Assembly (NCBI RefSeq): GCF_000769915.1
Contig: NZ_JRLV01000004.1
Coordinates: forward strand, 62,001-126,000
Direction of reading: 5' to 3'
DNA: 64,000 bases
Origin: Flavobacterium beibuense F44-8
GTDB taxonomy: Bacteria > Bacteroidota > Bacteroidia > Flavobacteriales > Flavobacteriaceae
Shown here: positions 49,939 through 59,650 of the stretch, one piece after another
How the letters are laid out: each line of letters opens with the position of its first letter
Numbering within the stretch: position 1 is the first letter of the stretch
Program-made: the position numbers and the translations under genes
Notes under the pieces: generated by a model
The model's input: the letters and a program-made list of their open reading frames with translations, nothing else
Told to the model about the DNA's origin: nothing
The model's database searches: none

Positions 49939-52293
49939 ATGAAAAAATTAATTTACTCTTCCTTAATACTATCCTGTTTTTTTTCCTGGGCACAGGAAGA
50001 AGCAAGTGCTTTGCCCCAAGGTAAGGTTAGCACTCCTGTTGTAAAAACTCAGGGAACAGGCACTGTTAAAGGACAAATAACCGAAAAAGGAAATCCCCTG
50101 CCTTTTGCCAGTGTTCATGTAAAGGAAACCGGATATGGCATCTCTGCCGATGAAAATGGTAAATACAGCTTTAAACTACCGGAAGGGAATTACACTATAA
50201 TAGTGTCATCTGTAGGATATAAAACCAAAGAGAGAAACATTAGTATAACCGCTAATACTGATACTGTGTTGAATGTGGACGTGGAAAGCTCGTCCCTTAA
50301 CCTGGATCAGGTAGTGATTACCGCCAGCCGAACACAGCAAAGACGACAGGAAGCACCCGTTATTGTTACGGTTACCAACTCAGCAATATTACAGAAAACC
50401 GAATCGATAAGCCTTTCGGAAGGATTGAATTTCCAACCCGGACTACGTATGGAAACCAATTGCCAAAACTGTGGTTTCAGTCAGGTACGAATGAACGGGC
50501 TGGACGGAGCCTATTCCCAGATATTACTGGACAGCCGCCCTGTATTTTCGGCACTTAACGGCATTTACGGACTGGATCAGATTCCTGCTAATATGATTGA
50601 ACGCATTGAGGTAGTACGTGGTGGCGGTTCGGCACTATACGGCTCTAATGCTATTGCAGGCACTATAAACATTATAACTAAAGACCCCGTAGAGAATAAC
50701 TTCGAAGTAAACAGCCACTTCGGGCTTATAGATGGCAAACAACCCGATAAGGCTTTATCACTTAACGGAACCGTGCTTAATGAAGACCTTACACTTGGCC
50801 TGCAGTTTTTCGGGATGTTACGCGATAGGAATCCATATGATGCCAATGATGACGGCTTTACCGAAATTACCCGTATGGAAAACCGAACGTTTGGTTTTAA
50901 AGCCTTTCACCGTTACCTCAATCGTAGAAAGCTTACCATAGATTTCCACACCATTAATGAGTTTAGGCGTGGGGGTAATGAGTTAGACCTACAGCCTTTC
51001 CAGTCGGATATTACTGAACAGATACGTTCTAAAATGACAGGTTGCGGGCTAACTTACGAATTTACTAACGAAAACTTGGATAACAGTTTCTCTCTATATG
51101 CCAATGCACAGCAATCAAAAAATGAAAATTTTTATGGTGGAAGGGTAGATGATGCATTCGGAAATATAGATTATGAGGAAAGTATTCGAGGTTTTGGAAA
51201 CACTCAGGTAACCACTTATATTACCGGGGGACAGTGGATACATACCCAACCGGGCTTTTTAGGCGGAAGGGGTACTTTTACCACAGGTGCTGAATATAAA
51301 AGTGAACACATGACCGACCGTAAACCAGGGTATAATGCTTTTGTAGATCAGCAGCTAAACATACTGGGTATTTATGCTCAGGAAGAATGGCAGGTAAATA
51401 AAAGGCTAAAGTTACTGGGAGGTTTACGTGCCGACTTCCATAATGCAGCTCAGGAAGATGTGATTATAAACCCGCGTGTTAATATATTATATGATATTAA
51501 AAAAAACCTGCAATGGCGTACGAGCTACGCCAAAGGCTTTAGGGCTCCACAGGTTTTCTCAGAGGATATTCACGCCCGTATCGCTGCAGGAGAAGTTAGT
51601 CTTATCAGACTCTCAGACGGTCTGAAATCGGAAACATCACACAGCTTTCTCACCTCTCTTGACTGGAGTAAAGTTACCGAGCATCTTGAAGCAGGTGCTA
51701 CTTTTGAATTATTCTACACCCGACTGAACAACCCCTTTATACTGGAACAAGTAGAGGAAACCATTTGGGAAAAACGAAACGGTGCCGGGGCAAATGTATA
51801 TGGTATAAACCTTGAAGGTAAACTGGCTCCGCACGAGCAATGGCAGTTTCAGGCAGGGGTAACCCTTCAAAAAGCCATGTATGAAAAAGCGGTAGACTGG
51901 AGCGATACAGCAAACAATACTAATAAAAATTTCTTCCGTTCCCCAAACTTTTACGGTAACATGATTGCTACTTACGCCCCGGTAAAACATTTCCAAAACA
52001 ACCTTACAACAGTATATACCGGAAGCATGTATGTACCCCATTATGCCGGATATATTGCCAGTGATGAACTGTACAAATCAAAAGATTTCTTTGAGGTAAG
52101 CTGGAAAAGCTCCTATACTTTTGATTTGCAGGACGGCTTTCAGCTACAGGCGAGTGCCGGTATACAAAACATATTCAACGCCTACCAAAAGGATTTTGAC
52201 CTTGGCACCAACCGTGATGCCAGTTACATTTATGGCCCGGGCCGACCAAGAACCATATTTGTTGGCCTTAAAATAGGGACCAATCTGTTATAA
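49939..52293 (+). CDS. TonB-dependent outer-membrane receptor
   Basis: A 784-residue receptor: signal peptide (about 1-18), a carboxypeptidase-regulatory-like domain (about 36-120: GTVKGQITEKGNPLPFASVHVKETGYG), a plug (about 125-250) with NCQNCGFSQVRMNGLDGAYSQILLDSRP and IEVVRGGGSALYGSNAIAGTINIIT, then the beta-barrel, ending FVGLKIGTNLL. The pair of Cys in NCQNC before the plug is unusual and could bind metal. Substrate is unknown; the adjacent MntR-type repressor and operator-like site suggest metal or metal-chelate uptake. Confidence 0.93.
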   Translation: MKKLIYSSLILSCFFSWAQEEASALPQGKVSTPVVKTQGTGTVKGQITEKGNPLPFASVHVKETGYGISADENGKYSFKLPEGNYTIIVSSVGYKTKERNISITANTDTVLNVDVESSSLNLDQVVITASRTQQRRQEAPVIVTVTNSAILQKTESISLSEGLNFQPGLRMETNCQNCGFSQVRMNGLDGAYSQILLDSRPVFSALNGIYGLDQIPANMIERIEVVRGGGSALYGSNAIAGTINIITKDPVENNFEVNSHFGLIDGKQPDKALSLNGTVLNEDLTLGLQFFGMLRDRNPYDANDDGFTEITRMENRTFGFKAFHRYLNRRKLTIDFHTINEFRRGGNELDLQPFQSDITEQIRSKMTGCGLTYEFTNENLDNSFSLYANAQQSKNENFYGGRVDDAFGNIDYEESIRGFGNTQVTTYITGGQWIHTQPGFLGGRGTFTTGAEYKSEHMTDRKPGYNAFVDQQLNILGIYAQEEWQVNKRLKLLGGLRADFHNAAQEDVIINPRVNILYDIKKNLQWRTSYAKGFRAPQVFSEDIHARIAAGEVSLIRLSDGLKSETSHSFLTSLDWSKVTEHLEAGATFELFYTRLNNPFILEQVEETIWEKRNGAGANVYGINLEGKLAPHEQWQFQAGVTLQKAMYEKAVDWSDTANNTNKNFFRSPNFYGNMIATYAPVKHFQNNLTTVYTGSMYVPHYAGYIASDELYKSKDFFEVSWKSSYTFDLQDGFQLQASAGIQNIFNAYQKDFDLGTNRDASYIYGPGRPRTIFVGLKIGTNLL

Positions 52294-52358
52294 TTCCTCC
52301 AAATAACATTCAGGGCTTATCAGGATAAATTCATACTTTTATCGTGATAAGCCTTTTT

Positions 52359-53495
52359 ATGAAACATTACCATTACATTTTTGCCGGAAACGGACTTTCT
52401 GCCCTCATGACCGTTTATAAAATGGCACAGGCAGGAACGCTAACCGATAAACCTATTTTACTTTTAGACAGTAGCAGTAAACAGCACAACGACCGCACCT
52501 GGTGTTTTTGGGAAAACGGAAACGGCAAATGGAATACCATTGTAAGCAAGCAATGGGACAGTGCGTGGTTTCATGGCAGTAATTTTAAAAAGGAATTGGA
52601 TTTTGGGAGTTATAAATACAAAATGGTAAAAGGGATTGACTTTTACAGCCATATACTTTCTAAACTAACTGATCTTAGCAACATAACTATTGTACAGCAA
52701 AAGGTTATTGACTTTACCGATCACGATACCCATGTACAGGTAAATACAGAAACAGAAAACTACACCTGCGACAAACTGTTTAATAGTATTTACAGTCCTG
52801 AAACCGCAGCAAAAGGAAAATATCCGGTTTTACAGCAACATTTTAAAGGCTGGTTTATAAAAACAAAAACTCCTTTTTTTGACGATAGTAAAGCAACGTT
52901 TATGGATTTTAGTATTCCGCAAAAGGGTAACACAAGGTTTATGTATGTACTACCCAGCTCCCCTACTACAGCCTTACTGGAATACACCCTGTTCTCTGAA
53001 CATCTTTTACCGGAGGAGGAATATGATACAGCTATAGAGGAATACCTTACCTGCCTTGGTATTACCGATTATGAAATTACCGAAACCGAAAAAGGCTGTA
53101 TCCCTATGACGTCTTATCCGTTTTGGAAAAACAATACCAAAAACATATTGAATATAGGCAGCGCCGGAGGATGGACCAAAGCCAGCACGGGCTATACCTT
53201 TAAGAATACCGATAAGAAAACAGAGGAACTAATTGCTTTTCTGGAAAAAGAAAACGATTTCAGGAAATTTTATAAAAAGAACCGTTTTTGGTTTTATGAT
53301 TTACTGTTACTGGATATACTGTACCGCAACAATGAAAAGGGCAGTAGTATATTTTCGGCTATGTTTAAAAAAGGGAAAGCCTCACTTATATTTAAGTTTC
53401 TGGATGAGGAAACCTCCCTTAGTGAAGAGCTGATGGTAATTGCTACATGCCCGAAGGGCCTTTTTGTAAAGGCCCTCCTCAGAAATATATTTTAG
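52359..53495 (+). CDS. crtY: Lycopene cyclase (CrtY-type)
   Basis: A 378-residue flavoprotein-fold cyclase of carotenoid biosynthesis, converting lycopene to beta-carotene. Seen: the N-terminal FAD/NAD-like fold YIFAGNGLSALMTVYKMAQ, and the family signature NDRTWCFWE (about 50-58), the FMVYVLP-like strand TRFMYVLPSSPTTALLEYTLF and GCIPMTSYPF. ATG at 52359 fits; an earlier GTG at 52344 overlaps the promoter. No other carotenoid genes are in the window. It converges on the beta-barrel gene, sharing 4 nt. Confidence 0.9.
   Translation: MKHYHYIFAGNGLSALMTVYKMAQAGTLTDKPILLLDSSSKQHNDRTWCFWENGNGKWNTIVSKQWDSAWFHGSNFKKELDFGSYKYKMVKGIDFYSHILSKLTDLSNITIVQQKVIDFTDHDTHVQVNTETENYTCDKLFNSIYSPETAAKGKYPVLQQHFKGWFIKTKTPFFDDSKATFMDFSIPQKGNTRFMYVLPSSPTTALLEYTLFSEHLLPEEEYDTAIEEYLTCLGITDYEITETEKGCIPMTSYPFWKNNTKNILNIGSAGGWTKASTGYTFKNTDKKTEELIAFLEKENDFRKFYKKNRFWFYDLLLLDILYRNNEKGSSIFSAMFKKGKASLIFKFLDEETSLSEELMVIATCPKGLFVKALLRNIF
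53455..53476. terminator. Hairpin at the end of crtY, downstream of the barrel gene
   Basis: AGGGCCTTT (53455-53463) pairs with AAAGGCCCT (53468-53476), a perfect 9-bp stem, inside the last codons of crtY and 16 nt past the stop of the convergent minus-strand gene. A T run is lacking, so it is a weak or incomplete terminator. Confidence 0.4.
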
Positions 53496-55351
53496 AATTT
53501 AAAGCTGATACCCGAGTACAGCCCTATAAAATAAGGCTTGAAGTTACCCGAGCTTCCGCTAAAGGTATTTACCTGATATTTAAATGTTGGCTCAAAGCTG
53601 GCTTCAAACGAATTCCAGAAATTATACTTAAACCCTACTCCTAAGTTAGTACTAAAGTTTACACTGTTTACATTACTTGCTTCACCAACCTCAGTACTAT
53701 ACCCCTGATTGGATATAACACTCACGTTATTATCGTTAAGGAAAAGCGTACTGAATCCACCTATTAGGTTAATTCCAAACTTGCTTTTCAATAATTTGTA
53801 TGACATCTCAAGCGGCACCTCTATGTAACCCATTTTCTGTACCATTTGTCCTTCAAAACTTTGGTTAGAGAAAATATTGGATGCAAATGTAATTGATGTA
53901 CCCGCACCCGGACCACTAGCAATAACACCCTGTACATCTCCGTTATTAGGCGCTACATTCTGGCTTTGTACCACAATGTTAGCAGCCCTTCCTGCTGCTG
54001 CAATATTATTAGTACCTCCATCCATAGAAGCATAATAGGCTACATCATTTGTAGCGTAGCTAAGATTTACCGTATTAATCCCCGAACGTACCGAAAGCCT
54101 GTCGGTAATAGCATAGTCAATACCTACACCATAACTCATATCGGCATCATAGTTTTTACTGTTTGAGGCAAACTGCGCATCGATAGGCGAACCCTGAGAC
54201 ATGGAGCTATAAAATAACGGTGCTACCTGTGGCTTAATGTTCCATTTGTAGTTTTTAACCGCATCGGCTATAGCTTCATCCTCATCTTTACCTTCCTGTT
54301 GTTCACGAAGTATTTTATCCAGTTCGTTTTCCGTTTCGGCAGCAACTGCAGTTGTATCTGTTTCATCAGTAGCATCTGCCAACTCGCTGTTTTGTGCATT
54401 TATCTGATTGTTCAGTAAATCTTCACCCTGTTGGGTATTTATAAGATTATTTTCTCTGCCAACAGTATTTCCGTTTGTATCGCTACCCGATACAATACCA
54501 CTAGTATTTTGCTGATTTTGTGTTTCATTATTAGCCGCAACTTCGGTATCATTACCGCTATTGATAATACCATTAGTATCGGTCAGGTTACCATTATTCC
54601 TCTCCTGGTTTGAAGGAGAAACACCTCCAATATCATTACCCGAACCTGAAGTCCTGCTATTGTTGTTGTGTTGTGCAACAGTACGGTTAGCACCCTGCTG
54701 AGTGGCAGGCATACCGTTCTCTGTAATAATCGCATTACGGTTAGTGATGTTCCCTGATTTATCAGTGTTTAAAGTCTGATTTGTATTATTACCAGCTTTG
54801 TTTGCTGTGTTATCATCATAAGCAACAGCATTATTACGACTGTTACTCCTGTTGGTAATTACAGGATTATCGGTATTAATAAGGCTATTGTTACTATTTG
54901 TAGGGTTTAAATCACTGCCCCTCTGTTGTCCGGTAGCCGTATTGTTTTGAGAACCAAAACCATTTTGCCCGTTCTGGTTTAGCGTAGTATTATCAGTGGC
55001 ATCACTTGTGGTAACAACAGCATTTTCAGCATCGGTGGCAGGCACTATGCTATTATTGTTATTATCCTGTTTATTTTGTTTGGCGCCGTCTAATACAACT
55101 TTGTTGGTATTAGTATCAATACCATTACCATCTTTATCCCCTCCGGTAAATAACGGAAGCGTAAGCAGCATACCTATTATAAGGGCAGCAGCAACACCAC
55201 CCATCCTGAACCAGATAGGTATAACCCTTCTTTTCTTTTTCTCAGGCTGAAGTTCGGCTTCAATTTTTCCCCATAGCTCGTCGGGCGGAGCTACCTCAAA
55301 GTCTTTAAACTTCTCCTGAAATAATCTGTCTATGTGTTTCTTTTCACTCAT
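53492..55351 (-). CDS. Anti-sigma-like, membrane-anchored protein with C-terminal beta-barrel
   Basis: A 619-residue protein without a cleavable signal. Residues 1-50 are cytoplasmic and anti-sigma-like (HIDRLFQEKFKDFEVAPPDELWGKIEAELQ), one inner-membrane helix follows (about 52-72) after KKKRR, then an Asn/Thr/Asp-rich linker of about 250 residues, and a C-terminal outer-membrane-barrel-like domain of about 240 residues ending SGISFKF. Its ATG overlaps the sigma factor stop (ATGA), so it is the sigma factor's partner. If both membrane parts insert, the chain would span the envelope. Confidence 0.85.
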   Translation of the reverse strand: MSEKKHIDRLFQEKFKDFEVAPPDELWGKIEAELQPEKKKRRVIPIWFRMGGVAAALIIGMLLTLPLFTGGDKDGNGIDTNTNKVVLDGAKQNKQDNNNNSIVPATDAENAVVTTSDATDNTTLNQNGQNGFGSQNNTATGQQRGSDLNPTNSNNSLINTDNPVITNRSNSRNNAVAYDDNTANKAGNNTNQTLNTDKSGNITNRNAIITENGMPATQQGANRTVAQHNNNSRTSGSGNDIGGVSPSNQERNNGNLTDTNGIINSGNDTEVAANNETQNQQNTSGIVSGSDTNGNTVGRENNLINTQQGEDLLNNQINAQNSELADATDETDTTAVAAETENELDKILREQQEGKDEDEAIADAVKNYKWNIKPQVAPLFYSSMSQGSPIDAQFASNSKNYDADMSYGVGIDYAITDRLSVRSGINTVNLSYATNDVAYYASMDGGTNNIAAAGRAANIVVQSQNVAPNNGDVQGVIASGPGAGTSITFASNIFSNQSFEGQMVQKMGYIEVPLEMSYKLLKSKFGINLIGGFSTLFLNDNNVSVISNQGYSTEVGEASNVNSVNFSTNLGVGFKYNFWNSFEASFEPTFKYQVNTFSGSSGNFKPYFIGLYSGISFKF

Positions 55352-55896
55352 TTTGCCGACTGTGCTTTAGTCCCGCTCTTGTGAGCTTCAATTTTTTCCT
55401 TCAATATTATTCTTGCCCTGGCAAGGTTTGATTTAGAGGTTCCCACTGTAATACTGAGCATCTCTGCTATTTCTTTATGCGAAAAACCGTCTGTCACGTA
55501 TAGGTTAAAAACCATCCTGTACCGGTCGGGCAACTGCTGTATTATTGAAAGGAGAAAATCCATGGATACCGAATCATCTTCAATCTCCAGGCTGTCTTCC
55601 TCGTCAGGAATGTTTTCGTTAACCAGTTCTACAACACCTTCTGTCCTGTATTTTTGAAGAACGTTGTTTACCATTACCCTTTTTGCCCATCCCTCAAATG
55701 AGCCCTGAAAGCGGTATTGGCCTATTTTTTTAAATATAAGCAGAAACCCGTCCTGCAAATTATCCTGAGCATCCTCATAATTGCGCGAGTATTTAAGACA
55801 TACTGCAAACAGCTTTGAGGCAAAAAGCCTGTAAAGCTGCTCCTGTGCCTTAATACTGTTGTTTTGGCAATCCTGTATTATCTGCTCAAGCCCCAA
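55348..55896 (-). CDS. ECF RNA polymerase sigma factor
   Basis: A 182-residue sigma-70-family factor. Region 2 (about 20-90) is seen in EQLYRLFASKLFAVCLKYSRNYEDAQDNLQDGFLLIFKKI and the FQGSFEGWAKRVMVNNVLQKYR helix; region 4 (about 125-175) in LPDRYRMVFNLYVTDGFSHKEIAEMLSITVGTSKSNLARARIILK. It is co-translated with the anti-sigma-like protein. Confidence 0.95.
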   Translation of the reverse strand: MGLEQIIQDCQNNSIKAQEQLYRLFASKLFAVCLKYSRNYEDAQDNLQDGFLLIFKKIGQYRFQGSFEGWAKRVMVNNVLQKYRTEGVVELVNENIPDEEDSLEIEDDSVSMDFLLSIIQQLPDRYRMVFNLYVTDGFSHKEIAEMLSITVGTSKSNLARARIILKEKIEAHKSGTKAQSAK

Positions 55897-55921
55897 TAGG
55901 TTTATATTTTAGCAATTATTA

Positions 55922-56344
55922 CTACTGTGCTATCGGTACCTCCATCTCCATGTAGGTGTTATGTCCGTCGGCATTTTTACCTGTATAAAACTTAAACAGG
56001 TACGAAGTTCCGTTATAATCAGGATTGCATGAAAACGTAAATGAGGCCTCTTCAGGGTCTAAACTTTCAAGGCTTTCACAATTGGCATCTTCAATAACCA
56101 GTGTTTGCACGGCTATTACAAGCGCATTACCATCCTGACTATAATAGAACCCATCATAAAAATAACAGTCTGTAGGCCTTTTGTACTTTACGTTTATCTC
56201 ATAGGTTTCCCCATGCACAAAGTATTCCGGCATAGTTACTTCCACGGCAGGTACAAACTGCACATGGAACTGCGGATTATCCTCGTCCATTGAGCATGAA
56301 GTGATTAAAAATAAAGCAACAAAAAACAAAACCAGCTTTCTCAT
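55922..56344 (-). CDS. Hypothetical lipoprotein
   Basis: A 140-residue lipoprotein (signal MRKLVLFFVALFLITSCSM) with a soluble beta-rich domain; CESLESLDPEEASFTFSC and ECYFYDGFYYS-like strands suggest an immunoglobulin-like fold with two to three Cys. No family recognised. The ATG at 56344 was preferred to one 22 codons upstream because it gives a proper lipobox. It lies upstream of the sigma factor on the same strand, 25 nt away, so the genes may be co-transcribed. Confidence 0.75.
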   Translation of the reverse strand: MRKLVLFFVALFLITSCSMDEDNPQFHVQFVPAVEVTMPEYFVHGETYEINVKYKRPTDCYFYDGFYYSQDGNALVIAVQTLVIEDANCESLESLDPEEASFTFSCNPDYNGTSYLFKFYTGKNADGHNTYMEMEVPIAQ

Positions 56345-56414
56345 AAAAACCTTTTCAATTCTATTATACAAATATGATGCTAAAATGCACAAAAGGTTGC
56401 GTTTAAACATAAAA

Positions 56415-56439
56415 AAAACCCGAAAAAATTCGGGTTTTT
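56415..56439. terminator. Terminator between recA and the lipoprotein gene
   Basis: CCCGAA (56419-56424) pairs with TTCGGG (56429-56434) with A and T runs on both sides. On the minus strand it follows the recA stop by 8 nt. Confidence 0.85.
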
Positions 56440-56447
56440 AACTTTAT

Positions 56448-57452
56448 TTAGGCAACACTTGCTTTAATTGCCTCTTTTATTTTCTCTTCAAGCTCATCGG
56501 CGAGTTCCGGATTATCCTTAATCAGGGACTTCACAGCATCCCTTCCCTGCCCCAGTTTGGTGTCGCCATAGCTAAACCACGAACCTGATTTCTTAACGAT
56601 GTCAAACTCAACCGCAAGATCCAGTATCTCACCCGTTTTGCTTACCCCTTCGCCATACATAATGTCGAACTCGGCAGTTTTAAACGGTGGTGCCACTTTG
56701 TTTTTCACAACCTTAACTTTAGTGCGGTTACCTATTACATTCTCCCCGTCTTTAATTTGTGACGAACGACGAATGTCCAGCCTTACCGAAGCATAAAACT
56801 TAAGTGCGTTACCACCCGTAGTGGTTTCAGGGTTACCAAACATAACTCCGATTTTTTCACGCAGCTGGTTAATAAAGAATACCGTACAGTGTGTTTTACT
56901 AATGGTAGCGGTTAGCTTACGTAACGCCTGTGACATAAGACGTGCATGCAGACCCATTTTTGAATCTCCCATCTCTCCTTCAATCTCACTTTTTGGCGTA
57001 AGTGCCGCAACCGAGTCAATTACCACAATATCAATAGCACCCGAACGGATAAGGTTTTCGGCAATTTCCAGTGCCTGCTCCCCGTTGTCCGGCTGTGATA
57101 TGATAAGGTTCTCAATATCTACTCCTAATTTTTCGGCATAATGACGGTCAAAAGCATGCTCGGCATCCACAAACGCAGCAATACCACCGGCTTTTTGCGC
57201 TTCGGCAATAGCGTGCAGGGTAAGGGTTGTTTTACCTGATGATTCCGGACCGTATATCTCTATTATCCTTCCGCGCGGGTACCCGTTTACCCCAAGGGCA
57301 AGGTCTACACCCAGCGATCCCGAAGGGATAACCTCCACTTCCTCTACGGCCTGGTCGCCCAGTTTCATTACCGTACCTTTACCGTATGCCTTGTCCAGTT
57401 TATCCAGCGTTAGCTGCAGTGCCTTTAATTTGGCTTCTTTATCTCCGCTCAT
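56448..57452 (-). CDS. recA: Recombinase RecA
   Basis: A 334-residue DNA recombinase and co-protease. P-loop [12 protein letters not shown]-like motif and L2-region sequence are in place ([35 protein letters not shown]). The C-terminus ([18 protein letters not shown]) is acidic as usual. Start at [12 protein letters not shown]; the upstream frame is not conserved sequence. No CTGTACAG-type palindrome is found upstream. Confidence 0.98.
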   Translation of the reverse strand: MSGDKEAKLKALQLTLDKLDKAYGKGTVMKLGDQAVEEVEVIPSGSLGVDLALGVNGYPRGRIIEIYGPESSGKTTLTLHAIAEAQKAGGIAAFVDAEHAFDRHYAEKLGVDIENLIISQPDNGEQALEIAENLIRSGAIDIVVIDSVAALTPKSEIEGEMGDSKMGLHARLMSQALRKLTATISKTHCTVFFINQLREKIGVMFGNPETTTGGNALKFYASVRLDIRRSSQIKDGENVIGNRTKVKVVKNKVAPPFKTAEFDIMYGEGVSKTGEILDLAVEFDIVKKSGSWFSYGDTKLGQGRDAVKSLIKDNPELADELEEKIKEAIKASVA

Positions 57453-57597
57453 GTTTTGCTTATTAATTTCCAGTAAAATTAGTGCTTTTTTTTGTCGTAG
57501 CAATATTAATAGAAAAAAATCTTATATGAAAATTTTCTTTTAAAAATGTTAGACTTTTTTTTGTACATTTAGCAAAACTTAAATCACACCCTATATT

Positions 57598-58167
57598 ATG
57601 AGCTTCTTTAAAAAAATATTTTCTTCCAATAAAAAAAATGATGAAAAAAAACCAGTATTCCCTAAAGAGATAATGACTGATGAGTATTTCGAAAAAAGAT
57701 ATTTAAAACATACAATAGAGGAAGAGATTATAGAGGGCTCGATGAAAATGGTTAAAGGCTACTTCATTGATATGCATATTGAACCTGCCAATGTTCCAAT
57801 TTATTACCCCGAAAATTTAGACAAAGCCGTTAACGAAGGATTAGGGTTTCATTTTTACTGCCAGGGTCTCAAACTGGAAGATAAAGAAATCTTATTTTTT
57901 TTAGCTGTTAATTTTAGCCGTTACATGAATGAACAATACGGTTTTGAGCTCTATCAGGACACTGAAACAGAAACGCCTTTGCGTGGCATGAACTTAAAAT
58001 TTGATAAAGACGGGGCTTTAATCACCTTATATCCTTTAGAATATTCATTAAAAGTATTAAACGGAACTTCAAGTTTTACTGAACTAGAGAATAAAGTAAA
58101 ACCACATCTTGAAAACCTTCCAAGTGTAAAAAACATACTTGATTCACTTAATTCGCTCAAAAAATAG
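57598..58167 (+). CDS. Hypothetical cytoplasmic protein
   Basis: A 189-residue protein with a Lys-rich N-terminus (SFFKKIFSSNKKNDEKKPVFPKEI) that could contact membranes or nucleic acids, and an alpha/beta body (EEIIEGSMKMVKGYFIDMHIEP; LLFFLAVNFSRYMNEQYGFELYQD). No family recognised. A TACATTTA box lies at 57564-57571. It is followed by the strong trhO promoter. Confidence 0.7.
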   Translation: MSFFKKIFSSNKKNDEKKPVFPKEIMTDEYFEKRYLKHTIEEEIIEGSMKMVKGYFIDMHIEPANVPIYYPENLDKAVNEGLGFHFYCQGLKLEDKEILFFLAVNFSRYMNEQYGFELYQDTETETPLRGMNLKFDKDGALITLYPLEYSLKVLNGTSSFTELENKVKPHLENLPSVKNILDSLNSLKK

Positions 58168-58173
58168 CATAAT

Positions 58174-58203
58174 TTGCCAATTAACTGATTTTCCCTATCT
58201 TTG
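58174..58203 (+). promoter_or_regulatory. Strong Bacteroidota promoter for trhO
   Basis: TTG (58174-58176), 19-nt spacer and TATCTTTG (58196-58203): both boxes and spacing match the Bacteroidota consensus. The leader of about 75 nt to the ATG holds a GCCCGG/CCGGG-like pair (CCGCCCGG..GAGCCGGG). Confidence 0.65.
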
Positions 58204-58285
58204 CCGCCCGGTTCTTCCATTTAGAGCCGGGAATATAGATACATAGATATCACATAACTTTCTGAAACTTAAATTTTTGTATAGC

Positions 58286-59629
58286 ATGCAACTGTTCAAC
58301 ACTTTAAGCGCCGAAGAAAGAGCCGAGCTTATAGAGCAATCGGGCAAGCAGCGCCTTACGCTGTCTTTCTACGCTTACGCGCACATTCAAGATCCGCAAC
58401 AATTTAGAGACGACCTGTTTAAGGCCTGGAACCAACTGGAGGTTTTAGGTAGGATATACGTGGCTAAAGAGGGTATTAACGCCCAGCTTTCGCTTCCTGC
58501 CGATAATTTTTATGAGTTTAAGGACTTTATAGAAACCTATCCTTTCATGAAAGGCATTAGGCTAAATGTAGCGGTAGAGCAGGACGACCTTTCGTTCCTG
58601 AAACTTACCATCAAAGTGCGTAGTAAGATTGTTGCCGATGGCCTTAACGATGATACTTTTGACGTAACCAATAAAGGGGTACACCTTAAAGCAAACGAGT
58701 TTAACTCCATGCTTAGCGACCCTAACACCATAGTGGTGGATATGCGTAACCACTACGAGAGCGAAATAGGTCACTTTGTTGGCGCTATTAAGCCCGATGT
58801 TGATACTTTTAGGGAATCCCTGCCAATTATAGAAAACCAGTTAGCCGAGCATAAAGACGATAAAAACCTGTTAATGTACTGTACAGGGGGTATCCGTTGT
58901 GAAAAGGCAAGTGCTTTCTTTAAGCACAAAGGGTTTAAAAACGTATACCAGCTTGAAGGCGGTATTATTGAGTACACCCGTCAGGTAAAAGCCGAAGGTA
59001 TAGAAAGCAAATTCATAGGTAAAAACTTTGTATTTGACCACCGTTTGGGCGAGCGTATTACCGATGACATTGTATCGCAGTGCCACCAGTGCGGTAAACC
59101 GTGTGACAACCACACCAACTGTGCTAACGAAGCGTGCCACCTGCTGTTTATTCAGTGTGACGAGTGTAAGGCTGCCAGCGAAAACTGCTGTAGCGAAGCC
59201 TGCCAAGAAGTAATACACATGCCGGAAGAGGAGCAAAAAGCACTTCGCCGCGGTATTATGAACGGTAACATGATCTTCAAAAAAGGAAAATCAGAGAAAC
59301 TGACTTATAAGAAAACCGGCGATGCCGTAACCAGCACACCGCTTGCTAAGGCAAAAACGGTTAAAAAGGTAAGAAAAGTACTTGTAGGTAAGGGAGACCA
59401 CTACTTCACAAAAGCGTCTATCGCTCAGTTTACCATAGAGAACCACGAACTTAACACCGGAGATAAAATCATGATTGTTGGCCCTAGCACAGGGGAGCAG
59501 GAACTGGTTTTAAACAAAATGTTTGTTAACGGTAAAGAGGGTAATACTGCGGTAAAAGGTGACAGAATTACCTTTGAGGTTCCGTTCAGGATACGCCTTT
59601 CAGACAAGCTGTTTAAGGTAACAGAATAA
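58286..59629 (+). CDS. trhO: tRNA uridine hydroxylase TrhO (rhodanese) with extra C-terminal barrel domain
   Basis: Oxygen-dependent enzyme making 5-hydroxyuridine at the tRNA wobble position. At 447 residues it exceeds the usual 310-350. N-terminal domain (1-105), rhodanese domain (about 120-215) with active-site Cys in MYCTGGIRCEKA, and a zinc-type cluster CHQCGKPCDNH..CANEAC..CDECK. The extra C-terminal 100 residues (GKGDHYFTKASIAQFTIENH; LNTGDKIMIVGPSTG) look like the translation-factor-type barrel of U32 peptidases such as TrhP, the alternative enzyme for the same reaction. Confidence 0.9.
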   Translation: MQLFNTLSAEERAELIEQSGKQRLTLSFYAYAHIQDPQQFRDDLFKAWNQLEVLGRIYVAKEGINAQLSLPADNFYEFKDFIETYPFMKGIRLNVAVEQDDLSFLKLTIKVRSKIVADGLNDDTFDVTNKGVHLKANEFNSMLSDPNTIVVDMRNHYESEIGHFVGAIKPDVDTFRESLPIIENQLAEHKDDKNLLMYCTGGIRCEKASAFFKHKGFKNVYQLEGGIIEYTRQVKAEGIESKFIGKNFVFDHRLGERITDDIVSQCHQCGKPCDNHTNCANEACHLLFIQCDECKAASENCCSEACQEVIHMPEEEQKALRRGIMNGNMIFKKGKSEKLTYKKTGDAVTSTPLAKAKTVKKVRKVLVGKGDHYFTKASIAQFTIENHELNTGDKIMIVGPSTGEQELVLNKMFVNGKEGNTAVKGDRITFEVPFRIRLSDKLFKVTE

Positions 59630-59650
59630 AACATATACCAAATACATATA

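Noticed and set aside
54300..55100. Repetitive AAC/ATT-rich stretch as a CRISPR or tandem repeat array
   Set aside because: It is the coding region for the Asn-rich linker; units are irregular and no spacer-repeat pattern exists.
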